Below, one piece after another: positions 7,972 through 16,932 of a DNA stretch of 64,000 nt. Position 1 is the first letter of the stretch, and every line of letters starts with the position of its first letter. The notes under the pieces were generated by a model. That model saw only the letters and a list, made by a program, of their open reading frames with translations, was not told the DNA's origin and did not search any database. Both the position numbers and the translations under genes were made by a program. The DNA comes from an uncultured Clostridia bacterium (GTDB taxonomy: Bacteria > Bacillota > Clostridia > Oscillospirales > Butyricicoccaceae). The DNA is taken from positions 22,590 to 86,589 of the forward strand of contig CAJUJQ010000001.1 in the NCBI GenBank assembly GCA_910586575.1, written 5' to 3'.

Positions 7972-8408
7972 GGCGCACCTCCAAATTCCGACAGCTTGTG
8001 GCGCATCCCATATTCCCCGCCTTCCAGGATGACCTGTTCCGCCCGCCGCGTTTCATCGTTGATGACAACCGGACACTTCAGGTTCAGGGTGCTGTCCGAT
8101 ACCGGCTCACGCACCACGCACATCACATAATAGCACAGCTCCCGGCTGTCCGATACGCCCAGCCGTTCCAGCTCGTTCGGCTGGAGCATGGGCGCGTAAG
8201 CGGGGGTCACTGAGAAGGGGTTCATCACCACGAACGCAAGCGCCTCGTTTTCCACACTTTGCAGGCAAAGCAGTGTGGACTCGCTGCCCTCGAAGGGCAG
8301 CAGCACGAACTTCTTTTCTTCCTCAAAGGCAAACAGCCCGGCGGGGAAGTCGAGGACCTCATCGTCCCCGACCTCTATCTCGCCAAAATACTTGGTTTTT
8401 AAGATCAA
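7965..8408 (-). CDS. fliW: Flagellar assembly factor FliW
   Basis: A 147-aa protein antagonist of CsrA that also binds flagellin. Family features are an N-terminal TKYFGEIEVGDDEVLDFP-like strand pair, the FPAGLFAFEEEKKFVLLP block, and the central VVREPVSDSTLNLKCPVVIN core close to the family pattern for the CsrA and flagellin contact region. A TTG start at 8408 sits 7 nt after GGAGG and gives MILKTKYFGE, which fits the family. The alternative GTG at 8414 lies too close to the Shine-Dalgarno. It overlaps csrA by 7 bp. Flagellin released for export would free FliW-bound CsrA control, a homeostatic loop known in B. subtilis. Confidence 0.93.
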   Translation of the reverse strand: MILKTKYFGEIEVGDDEVLDFPAGLFAFEEEKKFVLLPFEGSESTLLCLQSVENEALAFVVMNPFSVTPAYAPMLQPNELERLGVSDSRELCYYVMCVVREPVSDSTLNLKCPVVINDETRRAEQVILEGGEYGMRHKLSEFGGAPC

Positions 8409-8429
8409 GTCCACACCTCCGGTATCTGG

Positions 8430-9038
8430 TTACGCCTGGATATCGACCGGCTTATAGTTCGGGTCGGCAGACGGCGGCACATAAATTGCCCCGCCAACGT
8501 ACTTAATAATCACATCGGGCATCTGCGCCACCGAAATCTCGATATCACCCGGCACAAACTCAAAGCTTGCGCCGTCAATCTTCCAATCGAAATTCAGCTT
8601 ATCCATCTCATAGCGGATCTGCATTTCCCCGCCTTCCCAGTCGAGTTCTACGCCGCCCTTCGGCAAAAAGTCAAGCCCTACGTTCACTTCCATCTCCTCC
8701 TGCATCGGCTCGGCGGCGAACTGGGTGACCAGCTCTTCGCCGACCTTGGCATTAAGCAGCAGCTGCCCATGGCGCGCATAGGTTGCCGTCGCCTCATATG
8801 CCGCCTGCCTGCCTGCCTGCGCAGCCTGCACAACGCTGCGAATCGGGGTCGGCGAAAGCGAATTGCGCGCCTCAAAGGTATCCATCTGCACCTTGATTGG
8901 CCTGCTCTTAATGTTCAATCCCCCATCGTCACGGCTGATTTCCATTTCGGCCGTCCCCCGTTTGTACTCCAACCGGGCGTTTGTTGTTTTCATTTCGAGC
9001 TCAATCGGGACGGTCTTGATTTCAATCAAGGGATACAT
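8430..9038 (-). CDS. DUF6470 (YviE-like) flagellar-cluster protein
   Basis: A 202-aa protein of the family found between flgL and fliW in many Firmicutes (B. subtilis YviE position). It begins MYPLIEIKTVPIELEMKT, characteristic of the family, then has a RKPIKVQMDTFEARNSL-like strand and beta-rich repeats towards a VPPSADPNYKP tail. No signal peptide or membrane segment is seen. Its function is unknown; synteny with late flagellar genes is the only clue. The ATG at 9038 is preferred, with AGGAG 8 nt upstream; a GTG at 9047 overlaps that site. Confidence 0.8.
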   Translation of the reverse strand: MYPLIEIKTVPIELEMKTTNARLEYKRGTAEMEISRDDGGLNIKSRPIKVQMDTFEARNSLSPTPIRSVVQAAQAGRQAAYEATATYARHGQLLLNAKVGEELVTQFAAEPMQEEMEVNVGLDFLPKGGVELDWEGGEMQIRYEMDKLNFDWKIDGASFEFVPGDIEISVAQMPDVIIKYVGGAIYVPPSADPNYKPVDIQA

Positions 9039-9097
9039 GGTCTTCACTCCTTTATAAAATATCCCACCAGAATTTATTTATGTGATGTCTTTTTTTG

Positions 9098-10273
9098 TCA
9101 GTTCATATAATCAATCAACGACTGTGACAGGATCGAGTTGCCAATCTTCAGCCCTGCGTTATAGCAGTACTGCGCCCATGAAAGCGCGGTAATCGCCTGC
9201 ACCGGGTCGATGTCCTCGACCTCGTTAATGCGCTTTTCCAGCTCGTCGCGCTCGGTCGTCAGGCGCTTTTCGTTGGCGGTCAGGAATTTCGACTTGGTTG
9301 TAAGCTCGGTGAATTCCACGTGCATCTTGTCAACCGCAGTTTCCAGCTTCCGGGTCAGGTTGAACATCCGGTCATACTCCGGGGTGCCCTCGGGGAAGCT
9401 GCCGTCCTTATCGCTGGTGCTGATGAGCATGTTGCCGCCTTCCAGCATCAGGGACACCACGTTCTTGGGGTCGCCGTTCTCGTCATAACCGAAATCCAGG
9501 AATTCCAGCCCGTTCAGCGCCGAATTGTATACGGTGGACGAGTTCGGCGTGCCGTCCGGGTTCTCCTCCATGCCAAGGCCGATGTCCACATAGGTGGTCT
9601 CCTTCAGCATCTCCTGAAGCTTCTGATACGCCGGGTTATCGACCATAATCGGTTCCCCGTTTGCGTCCAGCACCTCGCGGCCCTGCTCGTCGAGCTGGAC
9701 AATCTTCGCGGGCTGGTTCACCGGGATGCCGCGGTAGCACAGCTGGTCCTGTTCGACAGGGTTGCCCTCGCCGTCCACCGCGACTCTGCCGTCCGCACCC
9801 ATCACCTGGCACTTTTTAATCTCAAAGGGGGCGTTCTTCCCATCCGCCCCGGCAAAGAGGTAGCGCCCGGCGTACTTCGCGTTCATAGACTCCACAACCG
9901 ACGAAGCGCATTCCAGCGTGGACTGCCCCAGCGCCTTACGGCCGGAAGCGTCCGGGTCATTCAGCGCGCGGATCCAGGTGTCCTTCGTCGTATACTCAAC
10001 CACGTCGTTCTGTACCAGGTCATAGGTCGAATACGCCTGCGAAAAGGTGCTCGCAACCTCGTTGTTATTGCGGATGTGGGAGCTGGTCTGCCAGAAATCG
10101 CGCCGCAGCTTGAACGCCAGCGTCGCGGAGGAAGGATCCTCCGCGTAGCTGAGGAAATTGCGCTGGGTCTGTACCTTTTCGCTCGCAATCCCAAGCGTTT
10201 TATAGGAATTCTGCAGGTTTTTGCGATAGCCGTGGAGCATACCGTTTGTCGTCAAACGATACATTGTCGTCAT
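9098..10273 (-). CDS. flgL: Flagellar hook-filament junction protein FlgL
   Basis: A 391-aa hook-associated protein 3, flagellin-like at both ends. The N-terminal D0/D1 helices include MYRLTTNGMLHGYRKNLQ and FLSYAEDPSSATLAFKLRR; the C-terminal helices end in YNAGLKIGNSILSQSLIDYMN-like sequence. A central region carries DGKNAPFE and an inserted domain with three similar beta segments (EGNPVEQDQ, DEQGREVLDANGEPI). It is exported by the flagellar type III system and forms the junction with FlgK. AGGAGG lies 10 nt before the ATG. It sits 18 bp after flgK, and its chaperone FlgN is encoded upstream. Confidence 0.94.
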   Translation of the reverse strand: MTTMYRLTTNGMLHGYRKNLQNSYKTLGIASEKVQTQRNFLSYAEDPSSATLAFKLRRDFWQTSSHIRNNNEVASTFSQAYSTYDLVQNDVVEYTTKDTWIRALNDPDASGRKALGQSTLECASSVVESMNAKYAGRYLFAGADGKNAPFEIKKCQVMGADGRVAVDGEGNPVEQDQLCYRGIPVNQPAKIVQLDEQGREVLDANGEPIMVDNPAYQKLQEMLKETTYVDIGLGMEENPDGTPNSSTVYNSALNGLEFLDFGYDENGDPKNVVSLMLEGGNMLISTSDKDGSFPEGTPEYDRMFNLTRKLETAVDKMHVEFTELTTKSKFLTANEKRLTTERDELEKRINEVEDIDPVQAITALSWAQYCYNAGLKIGNSILSQSLIDYMN

Positions 10274-10291
10274 GTCTCAATTTCCTCCTTA

Positions 10292-13200
10292 TCAGATAGC
10301 CGTGCCGTTGATGAGCTTGTCGATCATCTCATCAAGCGTGGTCAGGTAGCGGCACGCGGCCGAGTAAGATTTGTTGTACTGCATCATGGAGATGGCCTCA
10401 TCGTTCAGGTCCACGCCGGAAACGCTGTCGCGGTCCACCTCAATCTCGACCAGCGACGCGGTGTCGTTGGCAAGGCGCTGCTGTGTCTCGCTGGTATCCT
10501 GGCCAAGCGTTGAATCGACTTTGGTCAGCATATCGGCAAAGGTGCCCTTGAAATAATCCACATCCGAGTTGCCGTCCACGTTGCCCGGTTTGAATGCATC
10601 GTCCATATCGCTGAGCTTATAGGTGAAATTGTTGTCCTTGACAATCGAGACCATATGGCGGATATTGCTGTTCGCGGTGCTCTGGTCCAGTTCGCTGTCC
10701 TCGCGGCTCTGCATCACGTGCACCGAGTTGTTGCTCCAGCTGTGCGAAATCGAGATGTTCTTCGCGGTGATATTTGTCGGGTCGTCGTTGTCGCCGCTGT
10801 TGCTGAACAGCACGCCGCCCTTGTACTGCTCGCGCACCGTGCGGATGTCGCCGGTAATAACGCGCTTGTCACCAATTACGAAGCGCTGGTCGCCTTCCAC
10901 AGCGCGGCGGTAAACCTTTACATAAGGATCAGCTGTCACTGTACGGCGGTCACCCGCTACAACGCGCATATCGCCTGTCACGACACGTTTCGCCAAGTCC
11001 TCTTCCGGCGTATTGCCAACCTCGCCAATCCGGTCGCCGTTAGAATCCAGATAGTACTCCTTACCATCATCACCGGTTTCCGTCTTGTAAGTTTTATAGC
11101 CGCCGTCATCGGGGTTTGGCGTAAGCGCATTCCCGTCTTTATCCACAAACACCGTCGGGTCGTTGGGGTCGGTCTGATAGATATTGTAGGTACCGTCAGC
11201 GTCCGGCTTGATGACCGTGCCGTTGGCATCGACATACTCATTGTCCGCGTTCCGCAAGAAATAAGTGCCGTCATCATTTTTCACAATAACATTGCCGTTC
11301 TTGTCAACCTCGCGCCCGTAAGCATCCGTCTTGTTGCCGGTATACGTGCCGTCCGCGTTCGGCTTGATCTCCCGCCCCTGGGTGTCGTAATACTTACCGT
11401 CCTCATCCTTCAGCGAATAGGTGCCGTCCTTATTATCCACAATGATATGACCATATTTATCCAGATAATCACCGGCATCGTTTTTGCTGAACACGGTATA
11501 ACCGTCTACCGGATCCGGGGTAATCACTTTACCATCATTATCGATGTAGATGGGGTTGCCATTCGCATCTGTCGCAGTCGTGCCGTCCGGATTCTTTTGC
11601 GTCTGGAAGGTCTTGTATACGGTAAAGTCGCTTTCATTGACCGGCGTACCGTTCGGCTTAACCTCATTGCCATCGGCGTCTACGTAAGTGTAGCCCGTAA
11701 TCACACGCGGGTCGCCCTGCGCACGGCGGTCAGCCACCACAACACGCGGGTCGCCCTTCTCGACACATTTCGCCAGGTTATCCGCCGTCAATTTCTCGCC
11801 AACCTTGCTAATCGGGTTGCCGTCTTTGTCTACATAATATTGTGCGCCATTATCGTTTGGATTCGGAGCGGTCTTGTAGGTCATGTACGAATCACTGTCC
11901 GGATTCTTTTCCACAACCTTGCCGTCCTTATCCGTAAATTTCCCATCTGCATTCACCTGATATGTATATGTACCGCTGGGATCTGCCTGGATGGGATCTC
12001 CCGCCGTATCAACATATGCGCCGTTCTTGTCTTGTATAAAGAACGTCCCGTCCTCGTTCTGCACAATCACGTTGCCGTTCTTATCAACATACTGACCGGC
12101 GGCATTTGTCAAATACGCCCTGTCTCCGGAGGTCATGTAATAGTTTTGCGGATTGACGATATAACTGCCGTCCGGGTTGCGTTTCAGGTCGCCGTTCGCG
12201 TCCTCAAGCGAGTTGGCGTCATTAAGTGTCTCGGCAAACTTGCGCGCCATCGCGTCCCAAATCTTCTGATAATACGGGATGCCGCGTTTGCTGGTGGCGC
12301 ACTTGTCTCGGATGATATCTTCGCTGGAAGCGAACTCGCCTTCTTCGGTCAGCATCTCGCGGGTTGCCTGAAGCGCGCCGAACAAATCGGTATCGGTCAG
12401 CTCCGTTTCGATATTGTCCGGGTCGGGCACCGGGGTAATGCCGTTGGAGACCAGCCGGATCCCCTGCTGCGCCGGGAATTCATTGGTCGAAAGCGGGCCG
12501 GGGCGCTCGGTCGTAAAAATCAGCTGCGTCCCATCCGCGCTGAGGGTGGCATAATCCGGGTCGATATCCGGGTCGGCGTTGTAAATGTCGCGGAACGCTG
12601 CCAGCTGCTGCTCCCGCGTCATATTTTCGGCGTTCTTGATAAATACTGAATAGCCGTTAATGTTCAGGTTGCCCGCGGTTTCCAGCGGTTTCCCATCGAA
12701 CTTCATTTCGGTACCGTCCAAGTACGCACGGTTCGGCGAATTTTTCGGATCGCTGTTATAGGCATCCATGAATTTCTTCAGCTGGTCAGCCAGCGGGTCG
12801 GCTGCTGTCGGATCAACCTTGATTGCCGCCGTGTAGCCGCCAATCGTCAGGTCGCCATCCGCAGTCAGCGGAGTGACTGCCGTGGTATCCACCGCAGCCG
12901 GGGGTGTCGGGGTCGGTGTGGACTCCGACGCGGTAAAGATGACGCTGTTCTTTTCCAGGCTGATTGCCGCGCGGAACTTCGTGTTCGCCGGATCGGTATT
13001 GTACGCCTTGCAGAACTCGCGCAGCTGCATCTCGACGTTTTCAGCATCGGATTTGGCGGGGTCCGGGGCGCTGACCTGCGCGGTATAATCGCCAATCGTC
13101 AGCGTGCCGCCGCCCGCCTGGGGCTTCTCCATAACCGGGTCACTGGCAAACACCGCCGGTTTGCCGTCCACCAGCATCTTGGGCTTGCCCCTCACATCGC

Positions 13201-14113
13201 GCAGCGCGTCGAGCGTCACATCAAACAGCCCTTTGCACTCCGGCTCCGGGTGTTTCTCGGGCACGTTGACATCGGGAACGATGAGCTGTGTCGCCCATTT
13301 GCCGTCCACCAGCAGCATACCGTCATGGTTCAGGGTGCTTTCGTCCGCGCTGTCCAGCCGGATGGTCAGCTTTTCAACCAGCACGCCGCAGCCGACGTCC
13401 TCTTCCTCGTAAATCACGTTAATGCGGATAAACTTGGAAAGCTCATCAATTTTCAGGTTGCGGGTGTCGCGCAGCTCCAGCGCGTTGCTGCCGTGGATTT
13501 CCGCCTTGCGGATAGAATTGTTCAGGCTGCGGATATCGCTGAGCAGCCCGTTGACGGTCTTGACATCGGCTTGCAGCTGGTCCTTTGTATTCTTGTACAA
13601 ATCCTCCAGCTTGCCCGCGTAGGTATTAAAATCGCTCAGCACTTGGGAAACCGAACCTTTGAATACGGTATCAAACGTATCCTCACCGGCGCCCGACGTA
13701 TTATAATGGGTCAGCTGCTCAATCAACTCCTGAAAGTCGGCCTCGAAAATGCCTTCGTCGCCTTCGCCCTTGCCGACCTCGTCAAAAATCTGGGACAAGC
13801 CGTTCAGGCCGTCCAGTGTTTTTTCGTCCTTGCCGACCCGGGAATTCCCCGTGCGGTAGCGGATATCCAAATACGGGCTGCGAATCTGGGAAACGCCGGT
13901 CACCAGCACGCCGGAACCGATTTTCGGATCCCATTTAGAGGCGTAACGGTCCGCGCCGCCGACGTATAAGCTCGTCTGGTCAAGCGTCTGACGGGTATAA
14001 CCCTTGGTATTGATATTCGTGATGTTATTGCCGGTTACCTGCATAGCCTTGTGGGACGCGTAAATACCGAGCTTTGCCATCGTAAACGCACCAAAGGTCG
14101 AAACTGTACTCAT
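10292..14113 (-). CDS. flgK: Flagellar hook-associated protein FlgK with a large repeat insertion
   Basis: A 1273-aa hook-filament junction protein; ordinary FlgK proteins are about 450-650 aa. The N-terminus (residues 1-110: KLGIYASHKAMQVTGNNITN, NTKGYTRQ) and the C-terminus (LNDEAISMMQYNKSYSAACR, TLDEMIDKL) are canonical. The central region holds beta domains (about 380-560) and then, at about 660-1085, an insert of roughly a dozen units of about 22-25 residues. The unit pattern is [YF]-x-D-x-x-G-x-x-I, then D-G-T-Y. Many units contain DKDGN or DANGN, resembling Ca-binding loops. Two related GD-R-V-x-x-D-R-R blocks sit at about 790-810 and 1035-1085. AAGGAAGTG precedes the ATG. The insert should be surface-exposed at the junction. 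Confidence 0.95.
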   Translation of the reverse strand: MSTVSTFGAFTMAKLGIYASHKAMQVTGNNITNINTKGYTRQTLDQTSLYVGGADRYASKWDPKIGSGVLVTGVSQIRSPYLDIRYRTGNSRVGKDEKTLDGLNGLSQIFDEVGKGEGDEGIFEADFQELIEQLTHYNTSGAGEDTFDTVFKGSVSQVLSDFNTYAGKLEDLYKNTKDQLQADVKTVNGLLSDIRSLNNSIRKAEIHGSNALELRDTRNLKIDELSKFIRINVIYEEEDVGCGVLVEKLTIRLDSADESTLNHDGMLLVDGKWATQLIVPDVNVPEKHPEPECKGLFDVTLDALRDVRGKPKMLVDGKPAVFASDPVMEKPQAGGGTLTIGDYTAQVSAPDPAKSDAENVEMQLREFCKAYNTDPANTKFRAAISLEKNSVIFTASESTPTPTPPAAVDTTAVTPLTADGDLTIGGYTAAIKVDPTAADPLADQLKKFMDAYNSDPKNSPNRAYLDGTEMKFDGKPLETAGNLNINGYSVFIKNAENMTREQQLAAFRDIYNADPDIDPDYATLSADGTQLIFTTERPGPLSTNEFPAQQGIRLVSNGITPVPDPDNIETELTDTDLFGALQATREMLTEEGEFASSEDIIRDKCATSKRGIPYYQKIWDAMARKFAETLNDANSLEDANGDLKRNPDGSYIVNPQNYYMTSGDRAYLTNAAGQYVDKNGNVIVQNEDGTFFIQDKNGAYVDTAGDPIQADPSGTYTYQVNADGKFTDKDGKVVEKNPDSDSYMTYKTAPNPNDNGAQYYVDKDGNPISKVGEKLTADNLAKCVEKGDPRVVVADRRAQGDPRVITGYTYVDADGNEVKPNGTPVNESDFTVYKTFQTQKNPDGTTATDANGNPIYIDNDGKVITPDPVDGYTVFSKNDAGDYLDKYGHIIVDNKDGTYSLKDEDGKYYDTQGREIKPNADGTYTGNKTDAYGREVDKNGNVIVKNDDGTYFLRNADNEYVDANGTVIKPDADGTYNIYQTDPNDPTVFVDKDGNALTPNPDDGGYKTYKTETGDDGKEYYLDSNGDRIGEVGNTPEEDLAKRVVTGDMRVVAGDRRTVTADPYVKVYRRAVEGDQRFVIGDKRVITGDIRTVREQYKGGVLFSNSGDNDDPTNITAKNISISHSWSNNSVHVMQSREDSELDQSTANSNIRHMVSIVKDNNFTYKLSDMDDAFKPGNVDGNSDVDYFKGTFADMLTKVDSTLGQDTSETQQRLANDTASLVEIEVDRDSVSGVDLNDEAISMMQYNKSYSAACRYLTTLDEMIDKLINGTAI

Positions 14114-14214
14114 AGTAAAACCACTTCCTTTTGAACTATAATTTCTGAACTGCTCTTCCTATTCATCCATATCCAAAACTTTTTCAAACGATACTGATTT
14201 TTACACAGCCGCGC

Positions 14215-14706
14215 TTACGCCTTGAAGTCCGCGCCGTGACCGCCGACGGGAGGCTCTTCCGCTTCCCGCTGGCGGGGGTGTGCCGCCGGTCGTGCCTGCG
14301 GCGCCTCCTGCTTGGCTGCGGCCAGCATCCGGTCCACCTGGTGCAGCACCCGTTCAAGCGCTGAACGCGCCGCGCCGGATGCCGACCGATAGGTTTCGTA
14401 AGCCGCGGTTAAGTCGTTCGCGACCGCGACCGTCTCCATGCGCAAAGCGTCCGGCGCGTGTGCCACCAGGCCGCTCAGCGGGATCGATTTCAGCCCCATC
14501 GCCGCCAGCGCATTCTCGCGCCGCTGCTCCTGGCCGCGAAGCGACAGGCTCAGCACCTGCTCCTGCCGGATGCAGTCGTCCACACCCTTTACATTGTCCG
14601 CGCGGACATCGGCCAGCTTGCGCTGCTCCAAATCGGTCAGCTGACGGATAATCTTAGCCTCTTCCCGTAAAATCTTCAAATATGCCTCAAACAACGCTTG
14701 ATCCAT
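14215..14706 (-). CDS. flgN: Flagellar export chaperone FlgN
   Basis: A 163-aa helical cytoplasmic protein starting MDQALFEAYLKILREEAKII, with the EQRKLADVRADNVKGVDDCI-type helix pair typical of the FlgN family. FlgN binds the C-termini of FlgK and FlgL and delivers them to the export gate. Its place directly before flgK and flgL, and directly after flgM, is the classic flgMNKL order. The C-terminal 25 residues are Pro/Arg/Glu-rich and probably disordered. It starts 9 bp after the flgM stop, with AGGA 8 nt upstream of the ATG. Confidence 0.88.
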   Translation of the reverse strand: MDQALFEAYLKILREEAKIIRQLTDLEQRKLADVRADNVKGVDDCIRQEQVLSLSLRGQEQRRENALAAMGLKSIPLSGLVAHAPDALRMETVAVANDLTAAYETYRSASGAARSALERVLHQVDRMLAAAKQEAPQARPAAHPRQREAEEPPVGGHGADFKA

Positions 14707-14715
14707 GTCTTTTTC

Positions 14716-15000
14716 CTATGCCTCCCAGACGAACAGCAGGCTGCGCGCGATCGCATGGGGGTCTACCTGGTATTCCCCCGCGCCAACCTGCTCCCGCAGC
14801 GCCGCAACCGTGCCCGTCGTCGTCGCCGCCGCACGCACCTCCTGGGAGAGCTTGCCAACCAGCTGTTTCTGGAACGAATTCTCACGCACGACCACCTGGT
14901 CAAATTTCCGTTCGGGTTCCGCGAACACCGATGTCCTCTGCCGGGGCTGCTGAAGCTGCCCCGCGCACCCTATCTGGCCCACACTCCCTGTGATCCTCAT
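14716..15000 (-). CDS. flgM: Anti-sigma-28 factor FlgM
   Basis: A 94-aa protein that holds the flagellar sigma factor (sigma-D/FliA) inactive until the hook-basal body exports it. The C-terminal sigma-binding half is recognisable: helix FQKQLVGKLSQEVRAAA, then VAALREQVGAGEYQVDPHAIARSLL, matching the family pattern of V-x-x-L-x-x-x-V-x-x-G-x-Y-x-V-D-x-x-x-I-A. The N-terminal half is Gln/Arg-rich and probably unstructured, as in other FlgM proteins. The ATG at 15000 has AAAGGAGG 11 nt upstream; the in-frame start at 15066 would overlap cheB and lacks a good site. Its presence supports a sigma-D regulon reading the motifs upstream of fliD and cheA. Confidence 0.88.
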   Translation of the reverse strand: MRITGSVGQIGCAGQLQQPRQRTSVFAEPERKFDQVVVRENSFQKQLVGKLSQEVRAAATTTGTVAALREQVGAGEYQVDPHAIARSLLFVWEA

Positions 15001-15052
15001 CCGAACCGCGCCCTCCTTTCTTAGACCTGTCCGGACGGGGCCGCTTTTCGCC

Positions 15053-16081
15053 TCAGCCCCGCGCACGTGTCTTTAGATGCCGCAGCAGCACGCCCGCAAC
15101 CTGGTCGCAGGACGCCTGCTCACATACCGCGCCCAGCTTTTTCGCCACGCCCGGCATCCCATAAACTACACTTGACTTTTCATCCTGCCCAATCGTGAAC
15201 GCGCCCTTCTGCCGCATTTTCAGCAGCCCCTTGGCGCCGTCCGCGCCCATGCCGGTCATAATAATACCGACCATCGGGCAGCGCACATTCTCCGCCATCG
15301 AATCAAACAGCGCGTCCACCGAGGGCCGATGCCCGCTGACCTTGTCCCCGGGCGTGCAGCTGACAAAATAACCGCCCGCCGCCGTCCGCTGGACCCGGCA
15401 CTGCAAATCCGCAGGCGCAACCAGCGCCAGGCCGGGCCGGATTTCGTCCCCGTTCTTGGCTTCCCGGACCTCCATGCTGCACAGCCGATTCAAACGCTCC
15501 GCGTACATCTGTGTAAAGCCTGTCGGCATGTGCTGTACAATGACCATCCCGGGAATATCCGGCGGGAGGCGCTTCATGACTTCCAGCGTCGCCTCGGTGC
15601 CGCCGGTGGACGCGCCCAGACCCACAATAATCCGTGACCGCCCCAGCTGAAGCGCGGGGGCCGGCGCCGGCTCGGGCGCGGAACGCCCGCCGCGCACCCT
15701 GGCCTTAGCCGCTATGATGACCTTGGCCGTCAGTGCCTGAATGAACTGCTCCCGGCTTTCTGTGCCGTCCGGCTTGCGGACGAAATCGACCGCCCCCGCG
15801 TGCAGCGCGTCAAACACGCCCAGGTTCAGCGAGGAAACCAATACCGTCGGCACCGGGTACTGCGGCAGCAGCTCCTTGAGGAAATCGATCCCGCTCATGC
15901 CCGGCATCTGTACGTCGCAGGTCATCACGTCCGGCCGCAGCCGGAGCACCTTCTGCTTGGCGTCCAGCGCATTGATGGCAAAGCCGACCACCTCGATATT
16001 GGGGTGGCGCTTCAGCCCTTCAATCAGCACGCCGCGTGCCACAAGGGAATCGTCCACTACTAAAACTCGTATTTTTGCCAC
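15053..16081 (-). CDS. cheB: Chemotaxis response regulator / protein-glutamate methylesterase CheB
   Basis: A 342-aa two-domain enzyme. The N-terminal receiver (residues 1-125) has acidic residues D10 and D11 and the phosphoacceptor D56 (TCDVQMPGMSG). The C-terminal methylesterase/deamidase carries the catalytic pattern GASTGG (Ser), QHMPTGFT (His) and GMGADGA (Asp). It removes methyl groups from receptor glutamates, opposing CheR, and is activated by CheA phosphorylation. Translation starts at a GTG with GAGGATAG upstream. It lies 17 bp after cheR in the cheA-cheW-cheR-cheB run. No CheY, CheC or CheD gene is in the window. Confidence 0.96.
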   Translation of the reverse strand: MAKIRVLVVDDSLVARGVLIEGLKRHPNIEVVGFAINALDAKQKVLRLRPDVMTCDVQMPGMSGIDFLKELLPQYPVPTVLVSSLNLGVFDALHAGAVDFVRKPDGTESREQFIQALTAKVIIAAKARVRGGRSAPEPAPAPALQLGRSRIIVGLGASTGGTEATLEVMKRLPPDIPGMVIVQHMPTGFTQMYAERLNRLCSMEVREAKNGDEIRPGLALVAPADLQCRVQRTAAGGYFVSCTPGDKVSGHRPSVDALFDSMAENVRCPMVGIIMTGMGADGAKGLLKMRQKGAFTIGQDEKSSVVYGMPGVAKKLGAVCEQASCDQVAGVLLRHLKTRARG

Positions 16082-16098
16082 GTTGCTCTATCCTCATT

Positions 16099-16932
16099 TT
16101 ATTTCTGGAAAATCGACGCGCCCACGCGCCTGTACTTGGTGCCGGGGTCGAGGTTTTCCGACATGCTGATAATCAGGTAGCCGCCCGGTACCGTCGCTTC
16201 ATAGAAGCGCTCGGCAAGTGCCTTTTTGGTTGCCTGGTCGAAATAAATCATCACGTTCCGGCAGAAAATCACATCGAATTTCCGTTTGAACTTAATCGGA
16301 TCCATCAGGTTGAACTGCTGGAAAATCACGTTGTTTTTAATCTTGGGCGCAACCTGGAACTTGCCGCCCTCTGCCGGGACGAAATAATTCTTCTTCCAGC
16401 TTTTCGGCAGGGTGTCGGGCAGCTCATAAATCCCCCGGCGCGCCTTGGTCAGCGCCTCCATTGAGAGATCGGTCGCGAGCAGCCGGGTGTCCCAGGCGCT
16501 GGCCTGGGAACCCAGGTAATCCATCATATACATGGAAATATTATACGGTTCCTCGCCGGAGGAGCAGCCCGCGCTCCAAACCGCCAGGCACTTGTCACGC
16601 TTGTGTCTGGCGACGATATCGGGCATGATTTTGCCATTAAAGAAATCAAACGCGCCCATTTCCCGCATGAAATAGGTATAATTCGTGGTCAGCTTGGAGA
16701 GCAGGTGGTTGATATCCTCGCTGTTCCCCTTGGTGAGCATATAATCCACGTAATCTTTGAACTGCGCGAACCCCTGGCTGCGGATGGTGTTGCTCAGGCG
16801 GCTGACAATCAGCTGTTTTTTCTGCCGCAGGTCGATGCCGTACTTGCTCTGCACAAAGTGGACGAGGCGGTTAAAGTCAGCATCGCTGATCGGCATACTC
16901 AGGGCACTGCCCTTCCCCCCCTCACTGCTCAT
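16099..16932 (-). CDS. cheR: Chemotaxis protein methyltransferase CheR
   Basis: A 277-aa SAM-dependent methyltransferase that methylates receptor glutamates. The N-terminal helical domain (FNRLVHFVQSKYGIDL, KKQLIVSRLSN) is followed by the methyltransferase domain with the SAM-binding block VWSAGCSSGEEPYNISM, ATDLSMEALTKARRGIY and FDVIFCRNVMIYFDQ. All match the CheR family. The start is uncertain: the ATG at 16932 overlaps the cheW stop by 11 bp (translational coupling), while the ATG at 16896 gives MPISDADF, which aligns better with relatives. A TTG at 16947 is also in frame. Confidence 0.95.
   Translation of the reverse strand: MSSEGGKGSALSMPISDADFNRLVHFVQSKYGIDLRQKKQLIVSRLSNTIRSQGFAQFKDYVDYMLTKGNSEDINHLLSKLTTNYTYFMREMGAFDFFNGKIMPDIVARHKRDKCLAVWSAGCSSGEEPYNISMYMMDYLGSQASAWDTRLLATDLSMEALTKARRGIYELPDTLPKSWKKNYFVPAEGGKFQVAPKIKNNVIFQQFNLMDPIKFKRKFDVIFCRNVMIYFDQATKKALAERFYEATVPGGYLIISMSENLDPGTKYRRVGASIFQK

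Noticed and set aside
10655..12649. 664-aa plus-strand ORF opposite the flgK repeats
   Set aside because: Its apparent repeats simply reflect the flgK repeat region read backwards.
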